From: JAVBKB01 sp031554275
GTDB lineage: Bacteria; Bacillota; Bacilli; JARBTR01
DNA length: 17,118 nt
Direction: 5' to 3'
NCBI GenBank assembly: GCA_031554275.1
Contig: JAVBKB010000064.1
Coordinates: 1-17,118, forward strand
Both the position numbers and the translations under genes were made by a program. The notes under the pieces are model-generated. The model saw nothing but the letters and a program-made list of their open reading frames with translations, did no database searches and was not told where the DNA came from. Positions within the stretch are counted from its first letter, which is position 1. Each line of letters begins with the position of its first letter. Shown in pieces: positions 15,097-17,118 of the stretch.

Positions 15097-15853
15097 AGTC
15101 TCGTCTAGTATCTACATGATTTGATCGCTGACCATTGATACCATATTCTTCATCATTTGCATGCTGAACTGCTCGTCTAGGTGTAAATTGGCTAAGGGCT
15201 TCTCGCAATGCAGGTCCTGTCGGTGTGTAGCCGCCAGTATTTAATCTTGCAAATATTTTTGTTAGTGAATCTAAACGACTTGTCCAGTCTAGCACCATTT
15301 CTACATCGGACTTTTTCCCTGGGAAAGCATATACGGAATAACTATTATCCCCAGTTCGTGAATTTAAGCTTATGGATAGATCAAAGAGTGCTTCCTTAAC
15401 TGTTGGTAGCTTGTGACTCATACTGGCACTCGTATCGATGAGAATGAGTATTTTCATATTGGCTGTTTCGCCAAGCTCATCGACAACCTCCATTACTTCT
15501 CCACGTCGTTCAGGTGGTAGATCTTCAATGACTGTTTCCTTTCCGAAAATCTGTTGCAATTGTTTGTTGACAACGCCTTGGATTGTTTGTGTCATTGCCT
15601 GCCTAGTTACCATCTGCACAGTTTGTGATAGCTTTTCTGCATAGACAATTTGATGAATACCACCGCCAGCTCGAGAAATCGCCTCAATCTCTTGAACACC
15701 TTTATCATCAATTTCATCCTGATCAATCACACCAATCACATTGACTGAAATCCCTTTTGCAAAGGCAAGTGCAGCCACCTGTTCAGGTCGTTCACCTTTA
15801 TTCGAACATCCATCTGTTATTAATAAAATCTGCTTAATATTTGGGCTTTCCAT
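15065..15853 (-). CDS. yabS: YabS-like protein with a von Willebrand factor A fold in permuted order
   Basis: This 262-residue cytoplasmic protein corresponds to B. subtilis YabS (about 245 residues), a VWA-domain protein of unknown function next to the kinase YabT. Residues 9-15 (ILLITDG) and the following GISVNVIGV strand read like the second half of a VWA domain. Residues 136-144 (ILILIDTSAS) contain the DxSxS metal-binding motif that normally starts the domain, followed by TGGYTPTG at 206-213, the second metal-binding motif. So the halves appear in reversed order. The polar C-terminal tail is rich in aspartate, glutamate and arginine. GGAGG lies 7 bases upstream of the ATG. The start overlaps a preceding TAA as TAATG, and the end overlaps yabT. 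Confidence 0.9.
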   Translation of the reverse strand: MESPNIKQILLITDGCSNKGERPEQVAALAFAKGISVNVIGVIDQDEIDDKGVQEIEAISRAGGGIHQIVYAEKLSQTVQMVTRQAMTQTIQGVVNKQLQQIFGKETVIEDLPPERRGEVMEVVDELGETANMKILILIDTSASMSHKLPTVKEALFDLSISLNSRTGDNSYSVYAFPGKKSDVEMVLDWTSRLDSLTKIFARLNTGGYTPTGPALREALSQFTPRRAVQHANDEEYGINGQRSNHVDTRRDYDESYLEETI

Positions 15854-15984
15854 TATTTTGCCTCCAGTTCAGATTCAATTGGCTTATTTACATGAATAAT
15901 TTTATAAAAATAATGCCAATAATACTTTTCATCTTCGCCTAGAGGGTTAGGAAATATACTTGGATTCCGCATCACTTTTTTCAA
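15853..15984 (-). CDS. Short open frame of unknown function ending at the yabS start, possibly a gene remnant
   Basis: I do not recognise this product. The frame is open from 16008 to the TAA at 15855-15853, which shares its last A with the yabS ATG (TAATG), a classic coupled junction. Its sequence is charged and aromatic (EDEKYYWHYFYKI, then IESELEAK), unlike random AT-rich DNA. Possible starts are TTG at 15984 (43 codons), GTG at 15975 or ATG at 15972 (39 codons); none has a good ribosome binding site. The frame closes at a TAA (16011-16009) just short of the cwlJ start. It is either a small gene or the 3' end of a larger one whose front was lost when cwlJ came to lie here. Confidence 0.4.
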   Translation of the reverse strand: MKKVMRNPSIFPNPLGEDEKYYWHYFYKIIHVNKPIESELEAK

Positions 15985-16036
15985 TATGTTCTCATATGCT
16001 GGAATGATTTAATGTATGAATAGGTTAGGTGACATG

Positions 16037-16465
16037 ATGGCTGTCATTAAATATACAGGCGAAGAAGTGAAGCTATTGGCGCGATTAATGCGGGCAGAAG
16101 CTGAGGGTGAAGGTGAACTTGGCATGTTGATGGTTGGAAATGTTGGTGTCAATCGAGTTCTAGCTGATTGCCTCGATTTTCGCAACCTTGACTCGATTAC
16201 TGACATGGTATTTCAAAGCCCGGGCGGTTTTGAAGCTGTCCAGAAGAGCTACTTTTATCAGAAAGCGCGAGAAAAGGATATTCGATTGGCAAAGCGGGCA
16301 ATCGATGGAGAAAGGCATGACCCAGCGACGTTCTCATTATGGTATTTCAGACCAGAAGGCGCTTGCCCCGATCAATGGTATGGGCAGCAACATAGCGGTC
16401 GTTATAAGGCACACTGTTTCTATGATCCATCACAAGCTGACTGCCCGAAGGTCTTTTCGATATGA
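16037..16465 (+). CDS. cwlJ: Spore cortex-lytic enzyme CwlJ
   Basis: CwlJ is a spore-coat-associated cortex hydrolase that responds to calcium-dipicolinate and degrades cortex peptidoglycan during germination. The protein has the cell wall hydrolase family 2 (SleB-type) domain throughout: an RLMRAEAEGEGE motif (R16-E27) containing the presumed catalytic glutamate E21, GMLMVGNVGVNRV, a YFYQKA segment, and the FSLWYFRPEGACP signature. The ATG at 16037 was chosen because AGGTGA lies 5 bases upstream and gives 142 residues, the same length as B. subtilis CwlJ; ATG codons at 16016 and 16034 are upstream. There is no signal peptide, as expected for a mother-cell protein. Its partner gerQ is not nearby. 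It is divergent from yabS. Confidence 0.93.
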   Translation: MAVIKYTGEEVKLLARLMRAEAEGEGELGMLMVGNVGVNRVLADCLDFRNLDSITDMVFQSPGGFEAVQKSYFYQKAREKDIRLAKRAIDGERHDPATFSLWYFRPEGACPDQWYGQQHSGRYKAHCFYDPSQADCPKVFSI

Positions 16466-16490
16466 TTTTCGGGAAAAATAGCGAAACGGG

Positions 16491-16523
16491 GGTCTCCATA
16501 CGGGGACCACTTTCTTTTTTTTT
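16491..16523 (+). terminator. Intrinsic terminator of cwlJ
   Basis: GGTCTCC and GGGGACC form a 7-bp GC-rich stem (one G-U pair) with a 4-base loop, followed by ACTTTCTTTTTTTTTG. It lies 25 bases after the cwlJ stop codon. Confidence 0.88.
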
Positions 16524-16842
16524 GAACCTAGTACATTCTTCAGCTTTTACACCAGTTGCAATTGTTTTGTTTCAAATTCTTTATTATGTCGATAAGGAAC
16601 GTTATGAGTATTGGAAATTTTCTAACTTAGAGATATTGGATATTGGATAACAGAGAACAGTAAATGCGATAAATTCTTAATAAATTATCAGAAAATTACT
16701 TATTTTTGTTCTTTACAACATGTAATTAAATCTATCAAATTCTCAAGATCAAAGTTCAAACTTATGGCACAAACGTAGCAATTTTGCTCCCCAACGTTAA
16801 AAATCAAAAAAATAGTAACGTTCATGTCAAAAAAACGGCATT
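16524..16842. other. AT-rich stretch without a supported gene
   Basis: About 320 bases with many stops in all frames. Short open stretches exist (for example one ending in YYVDKERYEYWKFSNLEILD at 16650) but have no usable start and no recognisable family. Two AACGTT hexamers lie at 16793-16798 and 16817-16822. It may be degraded sequence belonging to the broken transporter gene that follows, but I cannot show that. Confidence 0.5.
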
Positions 16843-16845
16843 TGG

Positions 16846-17118
16846 TGATTGAAACGGTTATTCGTGTATTCGTTCTGTAGAATAATAATCGGGCAAGTTT
16901 GTTTTGAAATTGTATTCGGAAGTGTCACACTATTCCAAAATCTTTTGTCTGCATTCCGCCAACACATTTTACTGTTTCTCTCAAGAAAAATAGATATTCC
17001 TTTTTACTAGGTTACTACAATCATATAATCCGATTACCCTATCAGTTCTTTGTGACAAGAAAAGTTGGCGATATCATTACCCGATTCCAAGATGCAATGG
17101 CGATCAAGGACATCTTCA
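16846..17118 (+). pseudogene. Frameshifted fragment of a peptide-exporting ABC transporter
   Basis: Two adjacent frames read as one piece of the transmembrane domain of a bacteriocin or peptide exporter of the SunT/ComA type. The first frame gives LFQNLLSAFRQHILLFLS then RKIDIPF and stops. The second continues LLGYYNHIIRLPYQFF then VTRKVGDIITRFQDA to the window edge, matching the family pattern of a helix, LP..FF..R..G.I..RF.DA. The switch falls in a run of five T residues (17001-17005); six would restore one frame. Upstream a stop near 16840 ends the homology, so the N-terminal peptidase domain and first helices are missing or too degraded to see. The ATPase domain would lie beyond the window. 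The break could be a real mutation or a homopolymer sequencing error. Confidence 0.7.

Noticed and set aside
15970..16036. A SigE-type sporulation promoter for cwlJ (TCATATG near 15991).
   Set aside because: The -35-like piece has no matching CATA-type -10 at the right distance, so I do not call it although mother-cell expression is expected for cwlJ.
16462..16650. A 62-codon frame starting at the end of cwlJ and running over its terminator.
   Set aside because: It begins inside cwlJ, crosses the terminator hairpin and its T-run, and has no ribosome binding site or family match.
16793..16822. Two AACGTT hexamers 24 bases apart as a possible operator pair.
   Set aside because: Short palindromes like this recur by chance and no gene start with a clear promoter follows; nothing supports a function.

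Overview
The window looks like chromosomal DNA from a low-GC, endospore-forming member of the Bacillales. The evidence is the conserved block yabS-yabT-tilS-hpt-ftsH in the order known from Bacillus subtilis (all on the minus strand) and a cwlJ gene for a spore-cortex lytic enzyme. A genus cannot be fixed from the sequence alone; a Bacillaceae or Planococcaceae relative is my best guess.

Layout. Bases 1-2459 are a complete IS66-family insertion sequence (tnpA, tnpB, tnpC, 15-bp perfect terminal inverted repeats, internal hairpin, 3' terminator). Bases 2528-6041 (minus) hold a two-gene type IV McrBC restriction system. Its GTPase subunit has an extra domain, probably of the EVE/PUA-like class, inserted inside the AAA+ fold. 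Bases 6254-7164 (minus) hold an sdpR-sdpI pair (ArsR-family autorepressor plus SDP toxin immunity membrane protein) with a strong promoter and an operator-like inverted repeat, but no toxin genes in view. Bases 7350-9362 (plus) carry two accessory genes: a SMI1/KNR4 (SUKH) protein with a HEAT-like C-terminal half, and a small two-helix membrane protein resembling DUF3592. Two back-to-back terminators (9498-9592) separate this accessory half from the housekeeping block.

The housekeeping block (minus, 15853 down to 9599) is yabS (VWA), yabT (Hanks-type kinase), tilS (tRNA-Ile lysidine synthase), hpt (hypoxanthine phosphoribosyltransferase) and ftsH (membrane AAA+ protease). The B. subtilis gene order is broken on both sides: spoIIE is not upstream of yabS, where a divergent cwlJ sits instead, and coaX/hslO are not downstream of ftsH. 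A short open frame of unknown identity ends in a TAATG overlap with yabS. The right edge contains part of a peptide-exporting ABC transporter gene that is frameshifted at a run of five T residues and runs off the window.

The most interesting points are the apparent circular permutation of the VWA domain in YabS, the domain insertion in McrB, the toxin-less SdpRI operon with its operator across the -10 box, the hairpin plus extended -10 immediately before IS66 tnpC, and the broken peptide exporter. I did not find a system I can defend as wholly undescribed. The left accessory region is a small defence and immunity cluster (McrBC, SdpRI, SUKH protein).
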